NCBI GenBank assembly: GCA_002862125.1
Contig: PHSP01000003.1
Coordinates: forward strand, 1,054,001 to 1,118,000
Source: Methylobacter sp. KS41
Lineage (GTDB): Bacteria > Pseudomonadota > Gammaproteobacteria > Methylococcales > Methylomonadaceae
Reading direction: 5' to 3'
Length of the DNA: 64,000 nucleotides
The translations under genes and the position numbers were made by a program. The notes under the pieces are model-generated. The model worked only from the letters and a program-made list of their open reading frames with translations. It ran no database searches and was not told the origin of the DNA. Positions 39,180 through 48,239 of this stretch are shown one piece after another. Every line of letters begins with the position of its first letter. Position 1 is the first letter of the stretch.

Positions 39180-40324
39180 CAATAAGTGCTCTCTGGATGG
39201 TATGTTCCGGTCATGCCGGGGATTAGGGGACGGGATAGCGCCAGCAGCACCTGCGTGACGTCGAAACCGGTTAGAACGCGGTGATCGTAGGTTGCGCCCA
39301 GCACGGCCTTGCCGGAGGTCTTCGGCGCGGCATGGGCGACGATTAGCGATGTCTGCGGCGGCAGAATCGGGATATGGCGGCTCACGTTCCAGCGCGCCAT
39401 GCTCGAGAATGACAATGTAGCGCCGGAGGCCTCCTGCGGCGGGAGCTTGTGCGCCATCGCGTGACGCTGGACCTCGCCGAGGGCGGCGATAAATTGTCCT
39501 GCGTCCATGTCCTGGGTTTCGCGCACGACTGTAAGATAGAGCATTTCGCCAACCTGGACCGTAAAACCAAGGTTTACCGGACGATATTGGAAGCGGCGGG
39601 CGTTGACGATCGTGGAATTGATCAGGGTCCGCTCGCGGGCGAGCGCCGCCAGCCGGAAGGCCATCAGCGGCAGCAGCGGAGAGAGCATGAGTTTCTGTTG
39701 CGTGGCGTAATGCGCGGCAAGCTCCTCCCACGGCTTCGGGTCATATTCGAGCTCCAGATATGCCGCCGCCGCATGATCCCGGTGCCATGTGACAGTGTGG
39801 AGCATGCCTGCGGCTTCCGCCGAAAGCTCCAGCAATTCGCCGGACACCGTGGGTGAATCTTCCGTCCGCGTACTCGGAGAAGGCAGGGCGGCCGCAGGGC
39901 CTGTCTTGCCGGTACGGGCCAGCCAGTCCTCAATATCGGCCGCCGTCAAACGTTCACCGCTAGCGGGGATACGCGCCGGATCAAGATTGAGCTCTTTCAG
40001 CATCGCTCGCGCCTTGGCGGTGGGCCGTCCGGCGGCATTCCGCGCCTCGGCGTCAGTAGAAATTACCTCAGGAACGGGTTCATCGGCTGCAGCGCCCAGC
40101 CAGAACATCACTGAGCCTACGCGGGCTTTCTGTTCCGGCGCGCAGTCTATCCTGAGCACGTAGCCGTCCTGCTCAACGGCAACGTCGATCAGGGATTTGT
40201 CCGTCTCGACGGTGCCGACGACGTCGCCGTTCTTTACGAAGTCGCCCTGTTTGACGTTGAGGCTGACGATTTGCACGAACTCGTCGTTTATATTCACACA
40301 AGGGACGGTTTGGGGAGAGGCCAT
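39179..40324 (-). CDS. 2-oxo acid dehydrogenase E2-like acyltransferase
   Basis: A 381-residue protein in classical E2 order. The lipoyl domain comes first (KNGDVVGTVETDKSLIDV, lipoylated Lys in ETDKS). Next is an E3-binding-like helix pair at about residues 105-135 (AKARAMLKELNLDPARIPASG). An acyltransferase domain ends the protein (TYDHRVLTGFDVTQVL). The catalytic motif is normally DHRxxDG; here the His is kept but the Asp is Thr. It may still move acyl groups, perhaps to the adjacent ACP. It starts nine bases after the E1 stop codon. No E3 gene is nearby. Confidence 0.85.
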   Translation of the reverse strand: MASPQTVPCVNINDEFVQIVSLNVKQGDFVKNGDVVGTVETDKSLIDVAVEQDGYVLRIDCAPEQKARVGSVMFWLGAAADEPVPEVISTDAEARNAAGRPTAKARAMLKELNLDPARIPASGERLTAADIEDWLARTGKTGPAAALPSPSTRTEDSPTVSGELLELSAEAAGMLHTVTWHRDHAAAAYLELEYDPKPWEELAAHYATQQKLMLSPLLPLMAFRLAALARERTLINSTIVNARRFQYRPVNLGFTVQVGEMLYLTVVRETQDMDAGQFIAALGEVQRHAMAHKLPPQEASGATLSFSSMARWNVSRHIPILPPQTSLIVAHAAPKTSGKAVLGATYDHRVLTGFDVTQVLLALSRPLIPGMTGTYHPESTY

Positions 40325-40333
40325 GGCTACCAG

Positions 40334-42385
40334 CTAGAATAGTTCTAAAACTTGTTCGACGACTGACTGCTCGTCTGGAAGGATGCTTCGCTCCAGGCTG
40401 CGGGCGGATGCGATAGGAATTGGAGGCGTGCCGATGCGCAGCAATTGTCCCTTGAAACCGGACTCAAGCATCGCGGCGGCGATTTCGGCGCTCACGCCAA
40501 ACTCGTGGTGCGATTCCTCGACGATGACAACACGCGAACGCATTGCAAGATGCCGGATCATCGATCCGCGCGGCAGCGGCGAGAGCAGTGACGGCGCGAC
40601 GATTTCGACGGCTAGTTCCTCTTCATCCTCGAGACGGCGCGCCGCCGCCTCCGCCACGGCAAGCATGCCTCCGTAGCTAACCAGCGTTACGTCGGGGTCG
40701 GTAGCGCCGCGCAGCAGCGTGGGAAAGAGGTGCGCCGCGACGTCGTCGTCTGCCGCAGGCAGCGTGAGGTAATCGGCAGGGTCTATTTTTTCGCCGTAGA
40801 GCAGCTTGTGCTCGAGGAAAAGCACCGGGTAGCGCCAGCGCAGAACCGCATCGGTCAGGAGTTCGCCGAGATTGTGACGATGGCTGCCGTAGACCACGGT
40901 CAGGCCCGGCACGGCGGTGAACAGGTGCTCGGGACTCTGGCTGTGCGTGGGTCCGTAGCCGCGCCGGCCGCCGCACGGCGTGCGGATGACCAGCGGCACC
41001 GCCACGTCGCGGAACATGCCCGGAAATTTGACCGCGTGATTGAAAAGCTGATCCATGCACAACGACAGGAAGTCTGCGAACATGACTTCCATGACCGGCA
41101 AATAGCCATCGAGAGACAAACCGATCGTAGCGCCGGTGATGCCCGCCTCGCTGATCGGCGTGGAGATTACCCGGCCCGGAAAACCGGTGGATAGGCCTTG
41201 CGTGACTTTGAATGCGCCGCCGTAGGGGTCGTGCAGATCCTCGCCGATCAAGAGCGTGCGCGAGTCGGTTTCCAGCAGGTGTCGAAGCGCCGAGTTGAGC
41301 GACTGGCGTACGGTGCTGCCGGCCGCCATGACCGGATAGCCGGGCAACGGCTGCTCGACGTGCAGGGTGAAAATGTGCGCAGGTGTTTCGTCAAGGGTCG
41401 CTTCGGGAGACGCGTTGGCGGTAAGGCGCACCGATTCAACGAATGCGCGGTTGTTCGCCTCGATAGTTTCACATGTGGCGGAGGGCAGCTGCCGCGCCAG
41501 CGCAGCTAACGGATCCCGTTCGCGAATAGTATCCAGCTCGTCCTGTCCGCGCAGATCGTCGCCCTTGCTGTGAGGGCCCATCCGCCGGGTGTCCAGCACC
41601 AGGAAGCCGGGACGGCGGCTTTCGCGCATCTCGCTTACTGCCGCCGCCACTTTCCGGCAAAAACCGGGGTCGTCGTCGGCGAAGCGCCAGGTGTGAAGAC
41701 CGAAGGCCGCGCCGCGGGCCTCGATGCCGCCGCCCAGCGTGTCGCGGCTGTCTGTCGTCTGCGCAATACCGTTGTTCTCGACGACGACGAGCAAGGGCGC
41801 TTTCCATACCGACGCGAGATTCATTGCTTCATAAAGCAGGCCCTGGCCGAGCGTGCCGTCGCCGATGATAGCCGCGACAATGCCGCCGCTGCCGCGAAGC
41901 TTGCGAGCCAGGGCGAGACCGGCGCCGATGCCCATCATTCCGCCCTGCACGCCATTGCTGTGGAAATGGCGATAGGCAAGATGCTGGCTGCCGCCCCAGC
42001 CGCCGCATACGCCCGCTTCGCGGCCCATGATCTCGGCGACCAGACCGGCGAAGTCGCCGGAGTAGGCAAGGAAATGGCCGTGATTGCGATGATTGGACAG
42101 GACGGCGTCTTCCGGATGATCCAGCGCACGTATGACCGAGATTGCGGTTAGCTCCTGTCCAAGACAGGTGTGCGTAGTGCCGGATACGAGGCCGCGCGAA
42201 AACTGCTCGAGAATCAGCTGTTCGGTCAGGCGGATCAGGTGGCCGAAGGCATACAGGTTTTCCGGATCGAGCCCGATTTGCGGTTTGCCGTGATTGTTCC
42301 GCGTGAAACGGAGCTGCGCCCAAGGCGTGGACTCGCCGGCGAGCGTTGCTTCGCGCGTGTTGATTTTCAGGGTTTCGCTCATCAT
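40334..42385 (-). CDS. Fused 2-oxo acid dehydrogenase E1 alpha-beta subunit
   Basis: A single chain joins E1 alpha and E1 beta. The alpha half has GQELTAISVIRAL, LSNHRNHGHFLAYSG, MGIGAGLALARKL and the thiamine diphosphate motif GDGTLGQGLLYEAMNLASVW...VVENN. The beta half starts near residue 350 with SLNSALRHLLE, GEDLHDPYGGAFKVTQGL, SEAGITGATIGLSLDGYLPV and VRTPCGGRRGYGPTHSQ. The true start is not certain: the frame opens at 42445 but an ATG pair at 42385/42382 fits better. It decarboxylates a 2-oxo acid onto lipoyl groups. It is the first gene of the GC-rich operon. Confidence 0.88.
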   Translation of the reverse strand: MMSETLKINTREATLAGESTPWAQLRFTRNNHGKPQIGLDPENLYAFGHLIRLTEQLILEQFSRGLVSGTTHTCLGQELTAISVIRALDHPEDAVLSNHRNHGHFLAYSGDFAGLVAEIMGREAGVCGGWGGSQHLAYRHFHSNGVQGGMMGIGAGLALARKLRGSGGIVAAIIGDGTLGQGLLYEAMNLASVWKAPLLVVVENNGIAQTTDSRDTLGGGIEARGAAFGLHTWRFADDDPGFCRKVAAAVSEMRESRRPGFLVLDTRRMGPHSKGDDLRGQDELDTIRERDPLAALARQLPSATCETIEANNRAFVESVRLTANASPEATLDETPAHIFTLHVEQPLPGYPVMAAGSTVRQSLNSALRHLLETDSRTLLIGEDLHDPYGGAFKVTQGLSTGFPGRVISTPISEAGITGATIGLSLDGYLPVMEVMFADFLSLCMDQLFNHAVKFPGMFRDVAVPLVIRTPCGGRRGYGPTHSQSPEHLFTAVPGLTVVYGSHRHNLGELLTDAVLRWRYPVLFLEHKLLYGEKIDPADYLTLPAADDDVAAHLFPTLLRGATDPDVTLVSYGGMLAVAEAAARRLEDEEELAVEIVAPSLLSPLPRGSMIRHLAMRSRVVIVEESHHEFGVSAEIAAAMLESGFKGQLLRIGTPPIPIASARSLERSILPDEQSVVEQVLELF

Positions 42386-42657
42386 GGGCTCTGCAATAAA
42401 CATGCGCATAATATACATCAACCAGCGCGGCTGAGCAAAAGGCATTTAACCGGCGAATACAGACTCCTAAGCTTTTGGATAATATTTTCCTGATGGCTTT
42501 GGGCCAGCCATTGTTGACTGTTTATTTTCAAAAAACCGGTAATCCGTTAATTTGTTGAAGTTTGTTGAATGCACAAATATGCCCGCTTTTTTATTTTGAA
42601 AATTTGACATTTTTTTGCAAGAGGTTATATAGAGATTTTATCCGGCAGGAGGATATC

Positions 42658-43209
42658 ATGAGACAAAACAGAGATTATTTAACAGACCCGTTTGATAATG
42701 CCGTCTCCGCGATTATCAAGGGTATTGACCGGGATGTAGAGCGAGGAGAAGACATACTCATGCTGGGGCTTGGCACGGTTATGTTATCTTCTACTTTCGC
42801 GCCTGTGGCGTCGCCGGTTGTTCTTCTGCCATTGGTCGCCCTTGCTTTGGCAATAACTTCGAGTTTAGCGCGGATGAATTTTCATAAGATGGAGCAAAAA
42901 CTGCTAAAGTCGATGGCGTCTCTTCAAGAACATGAAATAGCCAGTCTGCGCCCTATAGCCGCTGTTTTTGCCGAGTATCCCATGCCTTGTCTGGCAGAGT
43001 CCTTTAATCCGCTCAAGAATTTGAAACGGACAGGAAAAAGCGCGCTGGGCGGGTTATTGATTAATCCTCTGTGGATGCCCATTTTTTATATGATGGGCAT
43101 GCAAATCCATGAAGAAAAAAACCTTGGCGTTTTGAACAGGGCTATTATCGGAGTTGAACAGCGTATGTCTCATTCGGCGATTAGAGAGGAGGATGCGCCG
43201 TGGGCATGA
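42658..43209 (+). CDS. Conserved hypothetical membrane-associated protein
   Basis: The ATG at 42658 (MRQNRDYLTDPFDN) has AGGAGG eight bases before it, so it is chosen over an earlier frame start. The 183-residue protein has a hydrophobic pair at about residues 35-75 (ILMLGLGTVMLSSTFA and VVLLPLVALALAITSSLA). A polar part with GGLLINPLWMPIFYMMGMQ follows. No family was recognised. It lies between the GC-rich operon and an EAL pseudogene. Confidence 0.6.
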   Translation: MRQNRDYLTDPFDNAVSAIIKGIDRDVERGEDILMLGLGTVMLSSTFAPVASPVVLLPLVALALAITSSLARMNFHKMEQKLLKSMASLQEHEIASLRPIAAVFAEYPMPCLAESFNPLKNLKRTGKSALGGLLINPLWMPIFYMMGMQIHEEKNLGVLNRAIIGVEQRMSHSAIREEDAPWA

Positions 43210-43365
43210 AGTGATTCAATGTCATAGTATCTGTTTTAAATCCGGGCCCAAAACTGCACGGGGTTTTCAGTCCCCGACGGAAAGTTTGAAGACTCCGCCG
43301 GTTCGCAAATCTGAGTGACGGGGTTCAAACTCGGTCAAGCTTTATTGGCATGAGAGCTATCCGGG

Positions 43366-43701
43366 TCATAAACCGATAAGAGCGGGCGATATTCCGGTTT
43401 TCAGCAAGGCGGCGAGCGCCTCCGCCGGCAACGGACGGCTGAAATAGAAGCCTTGGCCCTCGTCGCAATCCAGGGCCTGAAGAAAGGCATGCTACTCCGG
43501 TGTTTCCACGCCCTCCGCAATGACCCGATGATTGAGGCTTTTACTCATGCTGATTACCGCCCGGACAATGCTGGCATCGTCCGGGCTGCTGATCATCCGG
43601 TTCACGAGCGATTGCTCGATCTTCAGGGTATCAATCGGAAACCGCCGCAAATAACTTAGGCTGTGGAATAACCGGTGCCGAAGCAAATCATCGGTTATCA
43701 A
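43366..43701 (-). pseudogene. EAL-domain (c-di-GMP phosphodiesterase) remnant
   Basis: The minus strand reads SLSYLRRFPIDTLKIEQSLVNR, then SIVRAVISMSKSLNHRVIAEGVETPE, stop, and (after a TAG in place of a Gln codon) HAFLQALDCDEGQGFYFSRPLPAEAL to a final stop. These are the last third of an EAL domain. Upstream, FGTGYSS is scrambled by a frameshift (DDLLRHRLFHS). The rest is missing. Non-functional. Confidence 0.8.
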
Positions 43702-44025
43702 AAGAAATATCCTTAAAACGCCAACATGGCAAACTGGAGAATCATCTCTAGTTTTAATGCGTTATCTAACATTTATTATCTGCGCACAATATTATTTGCC
43801 AAAGGCGTTGTATTAATGACAACCCAAATTACGGTGAATGGCGTTGACTAGGCAATCAGGATATTAGCGGTTATCATATGACGCTACGCCCATCAAAATC
43901 TTTTAGAGTTGCTTAACGCATAGGCGTAATCTTCATAAATCTGGCTTTTCCTCTATCCTTGAAAATCGCGCGGATTGGAGGGTATTTTATCCGCCAGTAC
44001 AAACGATGGTAACGGAGATTGATTT
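43702..44025. other. Intergenic region before the Ter cluster
   Basis: A 324-base stretch with no gene. It presumably holds the promoter for the first TerD gene; no operator or riboswitch was recognised. Confidence 0.5.
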
Positions 44026-44601
44026 ATGGCTATTTCATTAACTAAAGGCGGCAACGTCAGTTTGTCGAAAACAGAACCCAGCCTGCAAAATGTGATCGTG
44101 GGCCTGGGATGGGATGCCAGACCCACGGCCGGCGCGGATTTTGATCTGGATGCCAGCGCTTTTATGGTCAAGGAAGACGGCAAGGTCAGGTCTGACAGTG
44201 ATTTCATTTTCTACAACCAGACTAAATCCGCCTGCGGTTCGGTCGAGCACACCGGCGATAACCGGACCGGCGCTGGCGACGGCGATGACGAAGTTGTCAT
44301 TGTTCTGCTTGATAAGGTCCCAATGGACATTCAACGGGTTGTTTTTTGCGTCACCATCCACGACGCCGGGATGCGCAAACAAAATTTCGGTCAGGTAAGC
44401 CATGCTTATGTCAGAGTCGTTAATAAAGACTCCGGCAACGAAGTCGCCCGGTATGATTTAAGCGAAGACGCATCCATTGAGACGGCAATGGTTTTCGGTG
44501 AAATTTACCGGCACGGCGGCGAATGGAAATTTAAAGCGGTGGGACAAGGGTACGCCGGCGGATTGGCTGCTTTAGCGAAGCAATACGGCATTAACGTTTA
44601 A
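44026..44601 (+). CDS. terD: TerD/TerE family calcium-binding stress protein (copy 1)
   Basis: A 191-residue TerD-fold protein: [31 protein letters not shown] and the calcium loop [13 protein letters not shown]. The C-terminal [23 protein letters not shown] is typical. TerD proteins bind calcium and occur in Ter clusters linked to tellurite, phage and general stress resistance. It starts the cluster; a close paralogue follows 40 bases later. Confidence 0.93.
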   Translation: MAISLTKGGNVSLSKTEPSLQNVIVGLGWDARPTAGADFDLDASAFMVKEDGKVRSDSDFIFYNQTKSACGSVEHTGDNRTGAGDGDDEVVIVLLDKVPMDIQRVVFCVTIHDAGMRKQNFGQVSHAYVRVVNKDSGNEVARYDLSEDASIETAMVFGEIYRHGGEWKFKAVGQGYAGGLAALAKQYGINV

Positions 44602-44641
44602 GCAAAAATATAAAAAACCTTAATAATAACAGGAGAGACTC

Positions 44642-45217
44642 ATGGCAATATCACTTAGTAAAGGCGGCAACGTAAACTTAAGCAAAGAAGCCCCCGGATT
44701 GAATAAAATCGTGGTGGGTTTGGGTTGGGATGCGCGCGCGACCGATGGCGCGGCATTTGATCTGGATGCCAGCGCATTTTTGGTTAAGCTGGATGGCAAA
44801 GTCCGCTCGGATAGCGATTTTTGCTTTTACAACAATAAAGTGGTTGCCGGCGGCGCGGTTCAGCATGCTGGCGACAATACAACCGGGGCAGGCGAGGGCG
44901 ATGATGAAACCATCAAGGTTGAATTAGCCAAGATTCCCGCTGACCTGGACAAGGTTGTTTTCGCGGTGACCATTCATGAAGCCGAAATCCGTAAACAAAA
45001 TTTCGGTCAGGTAAATCACGCATTTATCCGGGTTGTTAATGAGGAAGGCGGCCAGGAAATCGCCCGTTATGATCTCAGCGAAGATGCTTCAATCGAGACG
45101 GCGATGATCTTCGGCGAAATCTACCGCGTTGGCGCAGACTGGAAATTTAAAGCCGTTGGACAAGGTTTTGCGGGCGGTCTTGGGCCTCTGGCTTCGTCTT
45201 TCGGCGTTAGTGTTTGA
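44642..45217 (+). CDS. terD: TerD/TerE family calcium-binding stress protein (copy 2)
   Basis: A 191-residue paralogue of the preceding gene, with the same length and most blocks shared ([55 protein letters not shown]). The AGGAGAGA site precedes the ATG. The second loop differs (GEGDDE for GDGDDE). Tandem duplication is likely. Which copy corresponds to TerD and which to TerE is not decided. Confidence 0.92.
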   Translation: MAISLSKGGNVNLSKEAPGLNKIVVGLGWDARATDGAAFDLDASAFLVKLDGKVRSDSDFCFYNNKVVAGGAVQHAGDNTTGAGEGDDETIKVELAKIPADLDKVVFAVTIHEAEIRKQNFGQVNHAFIRVVNEEGGQEIARYDLSEDASIETAMIFGEIYRVGADWKFKAVGQGFAGGLGPLASSFGVSV

Positions 45218-45321
45218 ACCGTTAACGCATTGAAATAACTCAGGCGTCCGCTCCTTACCCTTACACTATCTGGAAGGCGGGCTTTTCAACATTTGCGCAT
45301 AATTTCCGGGGCATTTAATTT

Positions 45322-45915
45322 ATGGCTATTAATTTACAAAAAGGGCAAAAAATCTCGTTATCCAAAGAATCCGGCGGCGCGTTAAGCAAGGTTGTCATGG
45401 GCTTGGGCTGGGATGCTAAAAAAAGCGGCGCGGGTCTCTTGAAAGGCCTGTTTGGCGGAGGCGACAGCAGCTCTATTGATCTGGATGCGTCCTGCGTATT
45501 GTTTAACGAAAAGAATGATGTGCTTGATACCGTCTATTTCGGGCAATTGAAAAGCCGCGACGGCAGTATCGTGCATACGGGCGATAACCGCACCGGCGAT
45601 GGCGATGGCGATGATGAACAGATTATTGTCGATTTGGATAAAATTCCCGAGACCGTCAAAGCATTGGTATTTACAGTGAGCTCCTATACCGGTCAAACTT
45701 TTGAAACCGTTGAAAATGCCTATTGCCGCATTGTCGATAACAGCAATAAAAATGAAATCGCCCGTTATACCTTAAGCGCGCAGGGTTCGCATACCGCTCA
45801 AATTATGGCCAAGCTGTACCGCCATAACGGCGAATGGAAAATGCATGCAATTGGTGAAAACGGCACCGGCCGGACCATTGCAAATTTGCTGCCGCAAATT
45901 GTCGCTCATCTGTAA
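45322..45915 (+). CDS. terZ: TerZ-like TerD-family protein
   Basis: A 197-residue third TerD-fold protein, more diverged. It has an insert GAGLLKGLFGGGDSSSIDLD at residues about 34-53, and the calcium loop GDNRTGDGDGDDE. The C-terminus (IAAK-type IMAKLYRHNGEWKMHAIGE) differs from copies 1-2. The TerZ assignment rests on the insert. Its stop codon overlaps the ATG of the ATP-grasp gene by one base (TAATG). Confidence 0.8.
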   Translation: MAINLQKGQKISLSKESGGALSKVVMGLGWDAKKSGAGLLKGLFGGGDSSSIDLDASCVLFNEKNDVLDTVYFGQLKSRDGSIVHTGDNRTGDGDGDDEQIIVDLDKIPETVKALVFTVSSYTGQTFETVENAYCRIVDNSNKNEIARYTLSAQGSHTAQIMAKLYRHNGEWKMHAIGENGTGRTIANLLPQIVAHL

Positions 45916-46934
45916 TGCGGATTTGGTTTAACAAAACATTTTCAACCATTAGCGCTGTATTTAGAAATCTTCGTCAGCCGGCTCCGGCTGGCGAAGTCAC
46001 CCTGATTTGCACCCACACACACTCAGCGGCAGCGGCTTTTTTGGCCGCCGACGAAAGCTATCTTGAGCCTGCCGGATTAACGGGACTGGCCTATCTTGAA
46101 TGGTGCGTGATTTTTTGTCACCAACATAATATTCAGCTATTTTGGCCCGGCAAGGAAGCTCCACTCATTAGTCAATATCATTCCTTGTTCCGGGCGGTTG
46201 GCACGCAAGTCATGTCGGTTGCCGGTCATGACACCCTCGCGCTGTTGCATGACAAGGCGGTTTTTTACAGCGGCTTAAGTCCAGATGTGGCGCAAACCAT
46301 GGATTTTATTTCGGTAAATGACCGCGATGAGTTTGACGCAGCGGTCAGTAAATTATCGGCAAAACACGAAAGGCTGTGCGTAAAACCCGCTGTGTCGGTA
46401 TTTGGCTTGGGCTTCCGGATTTTAGACACGCACTGCGACAGCATCACCCAATTGCTCAACGGCGTTGAGTACCGGATTCCGCTGCAAGAGTTGCGGCAAG
46501 GCATGAATAATACGCCGCAATTCAACACGCTGCTGGTTATGGAGCATCTGGGAGGACCTGAATGGAGCGTCGATTGTGCCGGACGGCACGGTGAATTGCT
46601 GTGCGCCGTGCAACGGAAAAAATCGCAGCTGGCCGGCCACGGACAAAGCATAGATAATAATGCCGAAATCCATGACATGGCTATCCGGTTAACCGGGCAG
46701 TACCGGCTAAACGGTTTATTCAATATCCAGTTCAAGGAAGGCGTGAATGGGCCGCGATTATTGGAAATCAACCCGCGCCCTTCGGGCGGTTTCGGGATGG
46801 CGTGTTTATCGGGCGCTAATTTGGCGCATATCGCCTTGCAGAGTATCAGGGGTAAAACTTTTCAGCCGCCGGTTATTCGTTACGGGCTTAAGGTGACTGA
46901 GATTAATACGCCGGTGATTTTGCAAGAGGCGTAA
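45915..46934 (+). CDS. ATP-grasp ligase of the Ter cluster
   Basis: A 339-residue protein. The C-terminal half carries an ATP-grasp signature (LLVMEHLGGPEWSVDCAG, LFNIQFKEG and RLLEINPRPSGGFGMACLSGANLA). ATP-grasp enzymes join carboxylates to amines via acyl phosphate. In Ter-linked biosynthetic clusters an ATP-grasp gene accompanies PRTases and an aldolase. Translationally coupled to the TerZ-like gene; the AAA gene starts 34 bases after its stop. Confidence 0.85.
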   Translation: MRIWFNKTFSTISAVFRNLRQPAPAGEVTLICTHTHSAAAAFLAADESYLEPAGLTGLAYLEWCVIFCHQHNIQLFWPGKEAPLISQYHSLFRAVGTQVMSVAGHDTLALLHDKAVFYSGLSPDVAQTMDFISVNDRDEFDAAVSKLSAKHERLCVKPAVSVFGLGFRILDTHCDSITQLLNGVEYRIPLQELRQGMNNTPQFNTLLVMEHLGGPEWSVDCAGRHGELLCAVQRKKSQLAGHGQSIDNNAEIHDMAIRLTGQYRLNGLFNIQFKEGVNGPRLLEINPRPSGGFGMACLSGANLAHIALQSIRGKTFQPPVIRYGLKVTEINTPVILQEA

Positions 46935-46967
46935 TGAGTAAACGGCTACAAAAACGGAAGGTAAAGC

Positions 46968-48239
46968 ATGGCTAAAATCGAAGGCATCAGAGTAAAAAAT
47001 TTTCGTGCATTAAAAGATATCACGCTTGGTAGATTGTGGAATCAGCAACAATCAGAACCACTCACGCCAATGACTGTCGTTATAGGCAAGAATGGTGTTG
47101 GGAAAAGCACTTTGTTTGATGTCTTCGGTTTTCTTGCTGACGCGCTTAAATTTGGCGTTGAGGAAGCCTGTGATTTACGCGGCCGCGGAGGTTTCGAAAA
47201 AATACGCTCTCAAGGTCAAACCGGGTCAATTGAGTTTGACGTTTATTACAAGGAAGACGGTAACGCTCGCCCGATTACCTATGAAATGTCTATTAATGTG
47301 GATACTGCTGGCCGACCCTTCGTACAAAAAGAACGTCTTCGTCAACGACGTAAAAATCAGAGGCGCGGATGGCCTTTTTCGTTCTTGGTACTCAATGACG
47401 GTAAAGGTGTTGTTTGGAAGGGCGAAGGTAAAAATATTGATGAAGATAAAGAGTTTGATATTGATGATTTTCTTGAGTTACTTTTAAAAGAAGAGAGTAA
47501 AGAAACGGAAGTAGTAGAGCTTGCGGATAAAAGAAAGCTTGGCATTGCTACGCTCGGTTCTTTAAAGCAACATCCAAGGATTTCGGCTTTTCGACAGTTT
47601 ATAGAGGGTTGGTATCTTAGTTATTTCACGCCAAATTCTGCTAGAAGTCTCCCTCTTGCCGGTCCTCAAAAACATCTGAATATTCTTGGCGATAATATTG
47701 GTAACGTTGTGCAGTTTATGGAGCGCGAACATCCGGCCCGTTTTCAGAAGGTGCTTGATCGTATTGCAAAAAAAATTCCTGGTATTAATAAAATTGATAC
47801 AGAAAAAACTGCTGATGGTCGATTACTTTTGCGTTTTAACGATAAGGGTTTTCATGATCCATTCTATGCGCAACAAATGTCTGACGGCACATTAAAGGTT
47901 TTTGCTTATTTACTACTTCTGGAAGACCCTACGCCGCCCCCATTTCTATGTATTGAAGAGCCGGAAAACGGCTTATATCATAAACTTCTGGAAACTCTGG
48001 CTAGGGAGTTTCGCAACCATGCAACGGGAAGAAAAGACGGCTCTCAGGTTTTTATCACTACCCATCAGCCTTATTTTGTTGATGCGCTTGAACCGAATGA
48101 AGTCTGGATTCTGGAAAAAGGTACGAATGGTTTTGCAACTATTCGCCGTGCCAGCGATGATGAGCTAGTAAAAAACATGGTCGCCGAGGGATTGCCATTA
48201 GGCGGGCTTTGGTATAGCGATTATCTGGATGCAAGATAA
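46968..48239 (+). CDS. AAA (AAA_15/21, OLD-like) ATPase
   Basis: A 423-residue SMC/ABC-type ATPase. Walker A VVIGKNGVGKSTLFDVFG is at about residues 36-53. A signature-like YAQQMSDGTLKVFAYLLLL occurs near residue 305, followed by Walker B FLCIEEPENGLYH and the His switch FITTHQPYFVDAL. Such ATPases pair with TOPRIM or other nuclease partners in defence systems. It overlaps the next gene by 11 bases. The pair is AT-richer than the surrounding Ter genes and interrupts the usual cluster, so it was probably acquired separately. Confidence 0.88.
   Translation: MAKIEGIRVKNFRALKDITLGRLWNQQQSEPLTPMTVVIGKNGVGKSTLFDVFGFLADALKFGVEEACDLRGRGGFEKIRSQGQTGSIEFDVYYKEDGNARPITYEMSINVDTAGRPFVQKERLRQRRKNQRRGWPFSFLVLNDGKGVVWKGEGKNIDEDKEFDIDDFLELLLKEESKETEVVELADKRKLGIATLGSLKQHPRISAFRQFIEGWYLSYFTPNSARSLPLAGPQKHLNILGDNIGNVVQFMEREHPARFQKVLDRIAKKIPGINKIDTEKTADGRLLLRFNDKGFHDPFYAQQMSDGTLKVFAYLLLLEDPTPPPFLCIEEPENGLYHKLLETLAREFRNHATGRKDGSQVFITTHQPYFVDALEPNEVWILEKGTNGFATIRRASDDELVKNMVAEGLPLGGLWYSDYLDAR

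Noticed and set aside
43260-43360. Hairpin-like repeat near 43280 as a riboswitch or terminator
   Set aside because: GGGG/CCCC pairs without a T-tract or family match; it lies beside the EAL pseudogene and looks incidental.
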